DNA of 64,000 nt. Source: Psychroserpens sp041224425. Lineage in GTDB: Bacteria > Bacteroidota > Bacteroidia > Flavobacteriales > Flavobacteriaceae. Of the stretch, positions 51,560 to 61,178 are shown piece after piece. The notes under the pieces are model-generated. The model saw only the letters and a program-made list of their open reading frames with translations, did not search any database and was not told the origin of the DNA. The DNA lies in NCBI RefSeq assembly GCF_041224425.1, contig NZ_JBGFGL010000068.1:62001-126000 (forward strand). The letters run 5' to 3'. Every line of letters begins with the position of its first letter. Positions within the stretch are counted from its first letter, which is position 1. The translations under genes were made by a program, and so were the position numbers.

Positions 51560-53920
51560 CTATGCTGAAAAGTCTTTCGAAATTTTATGTTTTCTTTTAA
51601 AATAGGCCAGAGGATAGGCTAAAAAGCCAACAAGAATCCATAGGATATTTTGGTAGCCTTTTTGTGAAGTGATTCTGTATAGTTTGATGTAATGTATCGT
51701 TGTAACCACATAATACAATACAAATAAAGAGAAGCTTATTATTGAAAGTTCAAAACAAGCGGTTTCAGCTGCGGGTAGTTCATTGTTTTTGAAGACAAAA
51801 TGAAGTATCACTAAAACAACAGCGAGAACAAAAAATATGAGTGCATAAGTGGCGTAATTTGTATATGCTTGCAATTGGTTTTTGCCGCCACTGATGGTAT
51901 CGATATCAACAGCATTACTATCAACCGCCTTTTTTGTGACTTTTTTTGCGGCTTTTACATCTTCGTTGATTCTTTTCTTTTGGAAGACATAGAACACAAA
52001 ATAAAGCGGTAAACCTAAAAGCAAAAAGAGAACGGCATTCGAAATGTTTTTCTTTCCTAACTGCTTGTAAAGATTGGAATGATCTACAAATGATTTCATT
52101 AAAGCAAATAAATACAAGACACCAATACCGATGCCTATTACAAAGAGTGTTTGCCCTAAGGTAGGATAACCGTTATTCCTCAAAATAGCACCAGGCAGTC
52201 CAATTAGAAGCATCAAACCATATAGCACAAAAGCTAGTTTCGAATTTTCCTCATAAGAATATTTTAATCTTAAGGACTCTTCGTAATCGTAATCGGTTAA
52301 GTTGCCTGCAAATTTTAATTGTTGTTGGGTGATGCCTCTTTTTTCTAAAATGGCTAAGGCAGAATTTTTGTATTCAATGCCATAATCATATTGCCTGTAA
52401 TGCTTTACAACGTCAATCAGTTTTTTGTCGTCATAGTTTTCCAATGTTTGATAGTCAGTTGTAGAGACATCTAATGTATTGGTGCTGAAAGTAAGTGTCT
52501 TGCTCTTGATACCAAATAATTTTTTTAATGGTTCTAAAAGACCTTCCGATTCAAATAATTGCCTGTCTTTAGTGGCTCGACTTGTTAAATAAATACTTAA
52601 CGGAAGCATGATCAGTGTTGATAGCCAAGTAGCAAAGACTGGATTGATAGTACCATCTAAAGAACTGTTTTTTGCAAAAATCCCAATGAAATGATAAGTA
52701 AGAAACAATAAGATGGCAATCACCAAAGGCAATCCGATACCACCTTTTCGAATCAATGCTCCTAATGGTGCTCCAACAAAAAACAAAATAATACAAGCCA
52801 ACCCAAGTACATACTTCTCATGAAGGGAAATGATGTGCTTACTCAGCCACTTAGTTGAGGTTGCCACATTTTTCTTGTTAGCTTTAATGATTTGCCTAGT
52901 GCTAGTTGCTGTATTTGATGCGAGATTAAGTATTTGGGCTTTATAATTGTTACTGAACAAGTTGAAAACATCTCCCTCAAATATCGAATCTTTTGAAATG
53001 CTTATTTGCTGGTTGAGATTTTCAAACATGGTTCGTCCGTAGAGTGTATTTGAAAAGTTTTTTAGTTTCTCTGATTTTTTCACATACAAACTATCAATCG
53101 TATAGTTTAAGCTACTTACATTAAGCATATTATATTTGTTGTCATAACTTTTGTCATCGATGTCGACATCATTCAAACCTTCAAGGTCAACATTAATGGT
53201 ATACTCTTTAAAATAACTTTTGGCATGTGGCTTTTTTTGGCGTTCCTTAGGATTTTTACTGAAAATCTCCTCATAATAATGGCCTTCAAACAATACTAAT
53301 TGAAGAATGTTAGAATTTGGATTGCTTTTAAGTTCCCCAGTTTCAGAGATAATGACAGTTGTATTGCCTGCTATTTTACTGTTCTTTTTGTGAATGACGA
53401 CTTTCTCCAAGAACTGTCCCTTTTCGCCTGTTTTCTTTTCAACTTTAATATTGTAATCTCCAATGTCATTAAATTGGCCTTCAGCTATAGCCATTGCTGG
53501 TTGAACTTTGGCGATATTTTTTCTAAGGTTATAAAAGTTATAATTGGCCCAAGGAATCACATTGTTTGAAAAGATAAATGTGGTAAGCCCAAGTAAAATG
53601 ATAAAAACACTAAGGCTTCTCATGGCTCTTTGTAGTGAAATACCTGTAGATTTCATAGCAGCGAACTCATAGTTTTCAGCAAACTGTCCGAAAACCATTA
53701 TCGAAGCCAATAAGACTGTTAGCGGTAATATAAGCGGAATTAAAGTAGGAGTTACATACAGTAAAAACTTCAAAATGACTGAAACAGCTAGATCTTTACC
53801 AGCTAATTCTGTAATGTAGAGCCAAATGGATTGTAAAACAAAAATGAGCATGAGAATTACAAACACGCTCAAAAAAGTTTTTAAGTAGGTCGTTAATATG
53901 TACCTATCCAGTATTTTCAT
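51560..53920 (-). CDS. LptF/LptG-family permease with extended C-terminus
   Basis: The 786-residue inner-membrane protein is part of the LPS export ABC transporter. MKILDRYILTTYLKTFLSVF, then VTPTLIPLILPLTVLLASIM and the EFAAMKSTGISLQRAMR coupling segment are classic YjgP/YjgQ features. A periplasmic jellyroll region is followed by the second membrane group (GLACIILFFVGAPLGALIRKGG). It is about twice the usual ~360 residues: beyond ~residue 480 an additional region has four or five more hydrophobic helices and a Lys-rich linker (DVKAAKKVTKKAV). The gene follows lolA by 13 bases, in line with joint lipid and lipoprotein traffic. Confidence 0.93.
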   Translation of the reverse strand: MKILDRYILTTYLKTFLSVFVILMLIFVLQSIWLYITELAGKDLAVSVILKFLLYVTPTLIPLILPLTVLLASIMVFGQFAENYEFAAMKSTGISLQRAMRSLSVFIILLGLTTFIFSNNVIPWANYNFYNLRKNIAKVQPAMAIAEGQFNDIGDYNIKVEKKTGEKGQFLEKVVIHKKNSKIAGNTTVIISETGELKSNPNSNILQLVLFEGHYYEEIFSKNPKERQKKPHAKSYFKEYTINVDLEGLNDVDIDDKSYDNKYNMLNVSSLNYTIDSLYVKKSEKLKNFSNTLYGRTMFENLNQQISISKDSIFEGDVFNLFSNNYKAQILNLASNTATSTRQIIKANKKNVATSTKWLSKHIISLHEKYVLGLACIILFFVGAPLGALIRKGGIGLPLVIAILLFLTYHFIGIFAKNSSLDGTINPVFATWLSTLIMLPLSIYLTSRATKDRQLFESEGLLEPLKKLFGIKSKTLTFSTNTLDVSTTDYQTLENYDDKKLIDVVKHYRQYDYGIEYKNSALAILEKRGITQQQLKFAGNLTDYDYEESLRLKYSYEENSKLAFVLYGLMLLIGLPGAILRNNGYPTLGQTLFVIGIGIGVLYLFALMKSFVDHSNLYKQLGKKNISNAVLFLLLGLPLYFVFYVFQKKRINEDVKAAKKVTKKAVDSNAVDIDTISGGKNQLQAYTNYATYALIFFVLAVVLVILHFVFKNNELPAAETACFELSIISFSLFVLYYVVTTIHYIKLYRITSQKGYQNILWILVGFLAYPLAYFKRKHKISKDFSA

Positions 53921-53933
53921 TAATGATTATCGC

Positions 53934-54575
53934 CTAATCCAATTTGTTGATGTAGTAGTTGGCATATTTACTCTTGTCAAAAGTAAATAAGGTTTTTGAG
54001 ATGGGCTCGTTAGTTTTAAAAGAATTAACAGTTAGGATGGTTTTCGTCCCATTTTTACCAATCTCAATTAAATTGTATATGTGCTTTGTATTGGCATCAA
54101 TTCCTAATAGTACTTGCTTGATTTCAGAATTGGTGTCAATCGGACTCAGTTTTACATATTGGATTTTTCTCCCTCTCACATTTTGAACGATATCCATGGC
54201 ATAGGTATAGCCTTCTTTATAGAACGAAAGCATTTGGCTAGGCGTTATTGTATTCACATCGTCTGTATTTTCACTAGAAATAGTCACTTCTTCATCTTCA
54301 GGACTGATTGTGTAAAGTGTTTTTCCGTCAAAAATGCGCGTGACACCTAGAATGTTTAGTACGTATTTATCGCCTTCTAAAACCACATCACCTCGTGTTT
54401 CCTGATTGATGTTTTCAGCGGTATTTTCAAGAGAATACTTGAAATCAATTGAAATGTTCTCGTATGAGTTTGTCTTATCATAAACTTCATTTAGAAGTGT
54501 TTCAGCCTGAGAAGAGTTTTGAGCAAAACTTAAAGTGCTCATTAAAATCATTGCAAGAGTTAGTATCTGTTTCAT
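53934..54575 (-). CDS. lolA: LolA-like periplasmic lipoprotein carrier
   Basis: The 213-residue protein has signal peptide MKQILTLAMILMSTLSFAQ. The beta-sheet pattern (ISIDFKYSL, GDVVLEGDKYVLNILG, FDGKTLYTISPEDEEVTI, QVLLGIDANTKHIYNL) is that of the LolA/LolB fold that shields lipoprotein acyl chains in the periplasm. It sits between ftsK and lptF, a common flavobacterial arrangement. Confidence 0.88.
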   Translation of the reverse strand: MKQILTLAMILMSTLSFAQNSSQAETLLNEVYDKTNSYENISIDFKYSLENTAENINQETRGDVVLEGDKYVLNILGVTRIFDGKTLYTISPEDEEVTISSENTDDVNTITPSQMLSFYKEGYTYAMDIVQNVRGRKIQYVKLSPIDTNSEIKQVLLGIDANTKHIYNLIEIGKNGTKTILTVNSFKTNEPISKTLFTFDKSKYANYYINKLD

Positions 54576-54605
54576 TTTAAAAAAAAATGTATTTGTTTGT
54601 TAATT

Positions 54606-56993
54606 TTACGATTCATTTGCCAATAATTGATCTAGAGCTGTTAAATCAGGAACCAAAACCTGTCTAGCCTTGCTGCCTTCAAATCCACCAACAATTCCAG
54701 CAGCTTCCAGCTGATCAATAATGCGTCCAGCCCTATTATAACCAAGTTTAAGCTTACGCTGTAATAGTGAGGCTGATCCTTGTTGTGCTGTAACAATTAT
54801 TTCTGCGGCTTCCCTAAACAGGGCATCTCTGTCTTCTATATTATTATCAATACTTGTGCCACTTTCTTCACCTATATATTCAGGTAACAAATAAGCTTCA
54901 GGATAGGCTTTTTGAGCGCCAATAAACTCTGTGATTTTTTCAACCTCTGGTGTATCAACAAAGGCACACTGAATTCTAATAATATCATTTCCTTGAGTGT
55001 AAAGCATGTCTCCACGACCAATGAGTTGATCTGCTCCTGAGCCATCCAAAATGGTTCTTGAATCAATTTTAGAAGTCACTCTAAAGGCAATACGTGCTGG
55101 GAAATTCGCTTTAATAATACCTGTAATGACATTTACAGATGGTCGTTGCGTGGCTATAATCAAATGAATACCGATTGCTCTGGCCAATTGTGCCAAACGT
55201 GCAATTGGTGTTTCCACTTCCTTTCCAGCGGTCATGATTAAATCGGCAAATTCATCAACTACCAGAACGATATATGGTAAAAACTGATGCCCATCATTAG
55301 GATTTAATTTTCGAGCCTTAAACTTTGCATTGTATTCCTTGATGTTACGACACATGGCATTTTTCAACATCTCATAGCGATTGTCCATTTCAATGCACAA
55401 TGAATTTAAGGTGTTGATGACTTTGGTGTTATCGGTAATTATGGCGTCTTCACTATCAGGAAGTTTTGCTAGGTAATGCCGTTCTATCTTATTGAAAAGC
55501 GTGAGCTCGACTTTTTTAGGATCGACCAATACAAACTTCACTTCCGCAGGATGTTTTTTGTAAAGCAAAGACGTCAATACAGCATTTAAACCAACAGATT
55601 TCCCTTGTCCAGTAGCACCAGCCATTAACAAGTGTGGCATTTTTGCTAAATCGACCACCAAAGTTTCATTGCTAATGGTTTTTCCAAAGGCTATAGGAAG
55701 CTCCATTTCAGACTTTTGAAATTTCTGGGAAGCAATCACAGAACGCATAGATACAATAGTAGCATTCTTATTTGGCACTTCAATACCAATAGTTCCCTTT
55801 CCAGGAATTGGTGCAATGATACGAATCCCTAACGCTGAAAGCGATAAGGCAATATCATCTTCAAGGTTTTTGATCTTTGAAATACGAATACCAGCTTCTG
55901 GCACAATTTCATAAAGTGTCACCGTTGGACCAATAGTGGCCTTGATGCTGGAGATGCCAATCTTGTAATTGTTTAAGGTTTCAACAATTCGATTTTTATT
56001 TTCCTCTAGTTCTTCTTGATTGATTTTAATCCCTTCGGTTTCATACTTTTTAAGTAAATCTAAAGGAGGAAATTCAAATTTACTCAGTTCTAACGTAGGA
56101 TCGAATTGTCCAAAATCTTCTACCAGTTTATTAGATAGATTATCGGTTTCTGATACTTCCTCTTCCGTGGTTTCTATTTCAATATCAAGATCTGACTCAG
56201 GCTCTGGCTCTGGTTTTTTGATGACAATTGGTTCTGGTTTAGGCTCAGGAATCTTTTCAGGTTCAGGTTTTGGTTCATCCAATTCAAGTTCGAAAGCTGA
56301 CTTGATTTCTTCAGCTTCAGCAGTTAAGTCATTATCTAAAGCTACGGAACTATATTCTTCTGTATTTTCAGCATCAAAATCTTGTTTTATCTGTTTGTTA
56401 GCATTTTTAAATAATGAAACAAATGTTTGTCCAGTTACTTTAAACCGAATCGCCAAATAAACTATTAAAACAAAAACGAGTAGGAGAGCAGTTCCAATTT
56501 TTCCTATATAGTCTTGAAAGAAGGTATTCATTTCAAAACCAATAGTTCCACCAAGGGTATCAAATTTATGGGAAAAGAATCCGAAAAACACCGACAACCA
56601 AATCGCTACCAATGTTCCCCAAATCCAATGACGTCTTAATCGGGACTTGTTGATATCTAATGCCACGTATACTCCAGAAAGAAATATCAAACCAGAAAAA
56701 ATAAAGGAGGAAACACCAAAACCTTTATTGATAAACAAATTACTCACCCATGCTCCTAATTTATTAAGCCAATTCTCAGCTTTTACATCCCGTGAAGATA
56801 ATTCTGAAATAGTACTTTGGTCAGCTTGACCAGTAAAGAAAAAAGACAGGAAAGCTATAAATAATAAAATGCCGAGAATAATTAACAAACTTCCAAAAAT
56901 AAGTTTTTGCTGATTGGATAGTTTTAAACTCGGAGTCTTAAATTTAGGCGTGGTTTTAGCTTTGCTTTTAGTCTTGGTTTTTTTCTTCGCCAT
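54606..56993 (-). CDS. ftsK: FtsK/SpoIIIE DNA translocase
   Basis: The 795-residue protein starts at MAKKKTKTKSK; a frame extension to 57017 (MFYTKNRL) is unlikely. Four membrane helices anchor it at the septum, followed by a Pro/Glu linker (KPEPEKIPEPKPEP). The motor has Walker A GATGQGKSVGLNA, Walker B LVVDEFADLIM and the ARAIGIHLIIATQRPSVNVI segment. The C-terminal winged helix (ASLLQRKLKLGYNRAGRI) reads polar DNA motifs. It moves chromosome termini apart at division together with Xer recombinases. Promoter-proximal gene of the ftsK-lolA-lptF-ribB row. Confidence 0.96.
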   Translation of the reverse strand: MAKKKTKTKSKAKTTPKFKTPSLKLSNQQKLIFGSLLIILGILLFIAFLSFFFTGQADQSTISELSSRDVKAENWLNKLGAWVSNLFINKGFGVSSFIFSGLIFLSGVYVALDINKSRLRRHWIWGTLVAIWLSVFFGFFSHKFDTLGGTIGFEMNTFFQDYIGKIGTALLLVFVLIVYLAIRFKVTGQTFVSLFKNANKQIKQDFDAENTEEYSSVALDNDLTAEAEEIKSAFELELDEPKPEPEKIPEPKPEPIVIKKPEPEPESDLDIEIETTEEEVSETDNLSNKLVEDFGQFDPTLELSKFEFPPLDLLKKYETEGIKINQEELEENKNRIVETLNNYKIGISSIKATIGPTVTLYEIVPEAGIRISKIKNLEDDIALSLSALGIRIIAPIPGKGTIGIEVPNKNATIVSMRSVIASQKFQKSEMELPIAFGKTISNETLVVDLAKMPHLLMAGATGQGKSVGLNAVLTSLLYKKHPAEVKFVLVDPKKVELTLFNKIERHYLAKLPDSEDAIITDNTKVINTLNSLCIEMDNRYEMLKNAMCRNIKEYNAKFKARKLNPNDGHQFLPYIVLVVDEFADLIMTAGKEVETPIARLAQLARAIGIHLIIATQRPSVNVITGIIKANFPARIAFRVTSKIDSRTILDGSGADQLIGRGDMLYTQGNDIIRIQCAFVDTPEVEKITEFIGAQKAYPEAYLLPEYIGEESGTSIDNNIEDRDALFREAAEIIVTAQQGSASLLQRKLKLGYNRAGRIIDQLEAAGIVGGFEGSKARQVLVPDLTALDQLLANES

Positions 56994-57081
56994 TAATCGG
57001 TTCTTAGTATAAAACAAAAATACAAATTACTAACGTTTATCCTAACGTAAAAGTATGATTCCGAAATACAGTTTTAACAGT

Positions 57082-57456
57082 CTATAATCTGAACAACTTT
57101 GGAAGGTAAATGATCATGGCTGCTATAACAGCGCAAACAGCGCCAATAAAAACAGCTCCAGCTGCAATATCCTTGATGCGTCCTATACTCGTATGGCGGT
57201 CTGGATGGATGAAATCAGACATGTATTCTATAGCTGTATTAACGCCTTCTAAGCTCATGACCAACGCAATGAATACAATTTGTATTAACCATTCGGTTCT
57301 AGATATCTCAAAATAAAATCCAGCTATCGTTACTGCAATAGCAACAAAAGCTTGGATTTTAATACTCGATTCTGTCTTCAACAAATACATGGCACCTTTG
57401 AAGGCATAACCAACACTTTTTAGTCTATTTTGAAGGAATGGTTCTTTTTCTTGCAT
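57082..57456 (-). CDS. dgkA: Diacylglycerol kinase family protein
   Basis: The 124-residue membrane protein has three hydrophobic helices. SVGYAFKGAMYLLKTESSIKIQ and the EGVNTAIEYMSD motif with its catalytic Glu match the small prokaryotic DgkA/undecaprenol kinase family, which phosphorylates diacylglycerol or undecaprenol at the inner membrane. The start overlaps the tpx stop by one base, so it is translated after tpx. The substrate cannot be decided from sequence. Confidence 0.9.
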   Translation of the reverse strand: MQEKEPFLQNRLKSVGYAFKGAMYLLKTESSIKIQAFVAIAVTIAGFYFEISRTEWLIQIVFIALVMSLEGVNTAIEYMSDFIHPDRHTSIGRIKDIAAGAVFIGAVCAVIAAMIIYLPKLFRL

Positions 57457-57956
57457 TATTGTAAAGCTTCTAATGCAGCTTTATAGTTAGGTTCATCAGC
57501 AATTTCAGGAACTTGTTCAGTGTGTAGTATAGTGCCATCAACATCAACAACCACAACACATCTAGAATGTAAGGTCTCTAACGGACCGTTATTGATGGTG
57601 AGTCCGAATTGTTTTCCGAAGTTTCCAGTTTTGTAATCTGAAAGACTGATCACATTGTCTAAGCCTTCAGCACCGCAGAAGCGACCCATGGCAAATGGAA
57701 GATCTTTAGAAATACATAGCACTTTGGTGTTTTCCAACTGACTTGCTTTTTCATTGAATGTTCTAACAGATTGCGCACAAGTTCCCGTGTCAATACTTGG
57801 AAAAATGTTCAAGACCAAGCGACTGCCCTTAAAATCGTTTTGGGTTTTATCTGCTAAATCTGTAGCAGTAAGTTTGAAATCAGGAATTTTGTGTCCTTTT
57901 TTTGGAAGTTCACCTACTGTTTCTATCGGATTTCCGCCTAAAGTTATTTTGGCCAT
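57456..57956 (-). CDS. tpx: Thiol peroxidase
   Basis: The 166-residue protein is an atypical 2-Cys peroxiredoxin. The peroxidatic cysteine lies in PSIDTGTCAQSVRTFN and the resolving cysteine in MGRFCGAEGLD. It reduces lipid and hydrogen peroxides with thioredoxin. NPIETVGELPKKGHKIPDF at the start is typical. It is followed by dgkA with a one-base overlap. The divergent amtB gene is 226 bases away. Confidence 0.96.
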   Translation of the reverse strand: MAKITLGGNPIETVGELPKKGHKIPDFKLTATDLADKTQNDFKGSRLVLNIFPSIDTGTCAQSVRTFNEKASQLENTKVLCISKDLPFAMGRFCGAEGLDNVISLSDYKTGNFGKQFGLTINNGPLETLHSRCVVVVDVDGTILHTEQVPEIADEPNYKAALEALQ

Positions 57957-58158
57957 AAGTTTTGATTTTTTTGGTTTGTTAAAATTAAGGATTATTTGAT
58001 TGCTTTCAATTGGAGAGCACTATTATTTTGCAATTGTTTAACACAGTAAAATAGATCTAGTAGTTGTGTTTATTTTAAAAAAAGGGATGTTTTTTTATCA
58101 AGTTCATAAAAGTTATGCCGAAAGCTAATTTTCAGAAACAATTTATAGTGTCATTTTA

Positions 58159-58166
58159 TACATTTG
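58159..58166 (+). promoter_or_regulatory. -7 element TACATTTG of amtB
   Basis: TACATTTG fits TAnnTTTG and lies 16 bases before the ATG. No clear -33 TTTG, which would suit nitrogen-dependent activation; that is inference. Confidence 0.5.
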
Positions 58167-58182
58167 AATAAACACTAACATT

Positions 58183-59466
58183 ATGGGGAAAAAACTAAAT
58201 TTCATTGTCTTAGCAGCTATTGTTGTGGTTGTTCTCTTTTGTGGAACGGAATATCAGATATTAAGTAATGTTGATGCTATTGATTCTGGCGATACGGCAT
58301 GGATGGTTGTGGCTTCTGCTTTGGTGTTTTTGATGACTCCTGGATTGGCTTTTTTCTATGGTGGAATGGTCAACAAGAAAAGTATTATTTCAACCATGTT
58401 GCAAAGTTTTGTAGCATTAGGTGTTATTAGTATTTTGTGGGTTGTCGTCGGATTTAGTTTGGCTTTTGGTGAAAGTATAGGAGGTGTGTTTGGAAACCCA
58501 ATGACCTTTTTCTGCTTTAAGGATGTAACAGTGTCTCCAAATCCTGATTTCGCAGGAACTATTCCTTTTTTGCTATTTGCGTTATTTCAACTCAAGTTTG
58601 CCATCATTACGCCAGCTTTAATTACTGGAAGCTTTGCTGAGCGTATCCGTTTTAGAAGCTATATCTTTTTTATGGTTCTGTTTTCCATTTTCATTTATTC
58701 GCCTTTAGCACACATGACATGGCATCCTGATGGTTTGTTGCGAAACTGGGATGTGCTTGATTTTGCTGGTGGAACCGTTGTGCACATGTCGGCTGGTTTA
58801 GCAGCTTTAGCGGCAGCTATTTATTTAGGAAAACGTAAGCATACGCTTGAAAAACCTGCCAATATTCCCTTTGTGATTTTGGGGACTGGATTGTTGTGGT
58901 TTGGATGGTTCGGATTTAATTCTGGATCTGCTTTAGGAGCCAATACAGATGCGGTAATTGCATTTGCAAATACCAACATAGCGTCGGCAACCAGTATGAT
59001 GACTTGGTTGTTCTTTGATCGTTTTTACGATAGGAAGATGTCTTCCCTTGGTGCTTGTATTGGAGCTATTGTAGGTCTCGTTGCTATTACTCCAGCCGCT
59101 GGATTTGTAACTATTGGTCATAGTATTGTCATTGGTTTTGTGGCAGCTTTGGTGAGTAATATTGCCATTCAATTGAATAAGAAATCGCAAATAGATGATA
59201 CTTTGGAAGTTTTTCCAAGCCATGGTGTTGGTGGAATCGTTGGTATGATCTTAACAGGTGTTTTGGCTAAGGATGTCGGACTCATATATGGAGAAACCAC
59301 AACCTTTGTACACCATATGGTGGCTTTAGTCGGTGTCGCTTTGTTTACATTTATAGGAAGCTATATACTTTTAAAAATTGTGGATATTGTACTGCCTTTA
59401 CGTGTACGGGAAGATCAAGAACTTCGTGGTTTGGATCTGTCTCAACATGGTGAGAATGTGGAATAA
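58183..59466 (+). CDS. amtB: Ammonium transporter
   Basis: The 427-residue protein has eleven hydrophobic helices. DTAWMVVASALVFLMTPGLAFFYGGMV is the N-terminal Amt signature, DFAGGTVVHMSAGLAALAAA carries the first pore His, and FPSHGVGGIVGMI the second. It conducts ammonium/ammonia across the inner membrane. No glnK gene is beside it, which is unusual since amtB is often paired with glnK. It has its own promoter and a strong terminator, so it is monocistronic. Confidence 0.96.
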   Translation: MGKKLNFIVLAAIVVVVLFCGTEYQILSNVDAIDSGDTAWMVVASALVFLMTPGLAFFYGGMVNKKSIISTMLQSFVALGVISILWVVVGFSLAFGESIGGVFGNPMTFFCFKDVTVSPNPDFAGTIPFLLFALFQLKFAIITPALITGSFAERIRFRSYIFFMVLFSIFIYSPLAHMTWHPDGLLRNWDVLDFAGGTVVHMSAGLAALAAAIYLGKRKHTLEKPANIPFVILGTGLLWFGWFGFNSGSALGANTDAVIAFANTNIASATSMMTWLFFDRFYDRKMSSLGACIGAIVGLVAITPAAGFVTIGHSIVIGFVAALVSNIAIQLNKKSQIDDTLEVFPSHGVGGIVGMILTGVLAKDVGLIYGETTTFVHHMVALVGVALFTFIGSYILLKIVDIVLPLRVREDQELRGLDLSQHGENVE

Positions 59467-59495
59467 TTATTAATAATTTGGTTTTAAATTAGGAG

Positions 59496-59526
59496 ACGCC
59501 TTTTCAATTTTGAAAAGGCGTTTTTT
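59496..59526 (+). terminator. amtB terminator
   Basis: Perfect 12-bp stem ACGCCTTTTCAA/TTGAAAAGGCGT with a 2-base nominal loop, followed by TTTTT. It lies 30 bases after the stop. The rest of 59527-59659 shows no feature. Confidence 0.88.
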
Positions 59527-59659
59527 AGTTGTTGTATCTGGATTGTAGCCTTATCATTTAAAACGGTTATGTTTTAAAGAATAAAATACCCATTATAAGG
59601 TATGGTATAGCAAGAGTGAAAAAAGCATCTTTGATTATTAATTAATCAACCTTTTTATT

Positions 59660-61138
59660 ATGAAGAATTTTATTCGAAATGCAATTTGTTTTCTCTTTTT
59701 TATTTTGCTTTTTACTTGCTCTGATTCAGATGATGAATCTAATCCTGATAATTTTAATTTTGAGCTCATTGAGCAAATGTTTAATACCAATAATGAAGCC
59801 GTTACCCAACTTAACGAGTTTCTCTCAGAAAATGATTTAGAAACTTCTTTGATAGAGCTAAAATCTTGGCTTGAAAACTCACCTGATATTGTTGAGGCAG
59901 ACATTAGTAGTGGTAATGTAGAAATAAAATATAGTTTTGGGAAGTCTAGTTTTGTAGTTATTGCTGTGGTCGATGAGAATGGTAACAGAACCAAAGGAGG
60001 AGGTTTGCAAACCTTAAAAAAGTATCAGTCTAAAAAAACTCAGTATACCAATAATCAAAATATTAGGGCATTTAATAATCCAAACCAGATAAGTTTTAGA
60101 AGTGGAGAGCATTTAATTGAAAACAGAAAGGTTTTTATTTATGACCCATTTGACTCAGCTTTTCTAACAGAAGAGGGTAGCGCAATACAGAGTATATTTG
60201 CTAGCTCTGATTTAGGTTTTGATGTAACCCTGTTGAGGAACCAGGAGTGTACAATTAGTTCTTTAAACAATTTAACCGATTACGGATTTATATACATAAG
60301 TTCGCATGGGGAGAATGGTGATATTTTCTGGACACGGGAGAGTGTGATTTTACCAAATGGGGATAATATGGATGAGCTTAGTGATATTCTTCAACTGGTT
60401 GATAATAATCAAATAGTAATGGAGACACTTGTGGAATATAAGGTTTTTGTTACTCCTGAAGTAACCGAATTGAAAGGAACTTTTTGGGGAGTGAACAGCA
60501 ATTTCATTCAAAATTTAAATGGCAATTTCCCAAATAATAGCGTAGTTTTTAATAGTTCCTGTGAAAGTGCAAAAACCTCGTCATTGGCAGAAGCATTTAA
60601 TAATAAAAATGCAGGAACTTATATTGGATTTGATAAAAAAGTGTGGGAAGATTTTGCAAAACAGACAGGAGTTGAATATGTTCAAAATTTATTGACACCT
60701 GAGAACACGTCCATTGATGCTTTTAATTTAATCACAATACCTATGGACAATAGAGTTCCCTATGATGCCACTGTACTTCACGGTGGAAATCAAGATGTGA
60801 CCTATCATTCTGATGTTGAAACCAATCCAAGCTCAATTATTGGCACTTGGCTATTAACTGGTGAAACCGAAAATGGAGTTAATATATTTGATCCAAGCGA
60901 TTGTGATGTAGTTGTAACTTTTGGAGCTACTCAGCTAACTTCGACAGAGTATTGGGGAGATAATTGTGAAAATGCAGATTCTTCAACGAGTAACTACACG
61001 ATTAATGGTAATACACTGATCGAAACCAATGAAGGGGAATCTTCAAGTTCTCAAATACTTGAACTAAGTAGCACAACATTAAGGCTGACCTTTACCGATG
61101 GTGACTTTACCTATGTAGAAACCTACACAAGACAATAA
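59660..61138 (+). CDS. Lipoprotein with caspase/CHAT-like (clan CD) peptidase domain and lipocalin-like C-terminus
   Basis: The 492-residue protein has lipobox LLFTC (Cys20) followed by SDSDDESN, an acidic surface-export stretch. Residues ~140-370 have the clan CD peptidase pattern: strand GFIYISSHGENG with His216-Gly217, then VVFNSSCESAKTSSLAEAF with Cys301, then AGTYIGFDKKV. This His-Gly...Ser-Cys order is shared by caspases, gingipain-like C25, C11 and CHAT domains; CHAT or C11-like is closest by eye. The C-terminal ~100 residues (IIGTWLLTGETENG...LTSTEYWGDNC...YTINGNTLIETN) are lipocalin-like. I infer a surface cysteine peptidase; the target is unknown. It is monocistronic, with shared terminator hairpin downstream. 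Confidence 0.7.
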   Translation: MKNFIRNAICFLFFILLFTCSDSDDESNPDNFNFELIEQMFNTNNEAVTQLNEFLSENDLETSLIELKSWLENSPDIVEADISSGNVEIKYSFGKSSFVVIAVVDENGNRTKGGGLQTLKKYQSKKTQYTNNQNIRAFNNPNQISFRSGEHLIENRKVFIYDPFDSAFLTEEGSAIQSIFASSDLGFDVTLLRNQECTISSLNNLTDYGFIYISSHGENGDIFWTRESVILPNGDNMDELSDILQLVDNNQIVMETLVEYKVFVTPEVTELKGTFWGVNSNFIQNLNGNFPNNSVVFNSSCESAKTSSLAEAFNNKNAGTYIGFDKKVWEDFAKQTGVEYVQNLLTPENTSIDAFNLITIPMDNRVPYDATVLHGGNQDVTYHSDVETNPSSIIGTWLLTGETENGVNIFDPSDCDVVVTFGATQLTSTEYWGDNCENADSSTSNYTINGNTLIETNEGESSSSQILELSSTTLRLTFTDGDFTYVETYTRQ

Positions 61139-61140
61139 AA

Positions 61141-61178
61141 CTAAAAAAGCCTTTTCAATTTGAAAAGGCTTCTTTTTT
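61141..61178. terminator. Bidirectional terminator between the CHAT-like gene and pheT
   Basis: AAGCCTTTTCAA/TTGAAAAGGCTT stem (61147-61171) with A-tract on the left and T-tract on the right. It serves both convergent genes, and the pheT stop lies at its edge. The stem core CCTTTTCAA is the same as in the amtB terminator. Confidence 0.85.
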
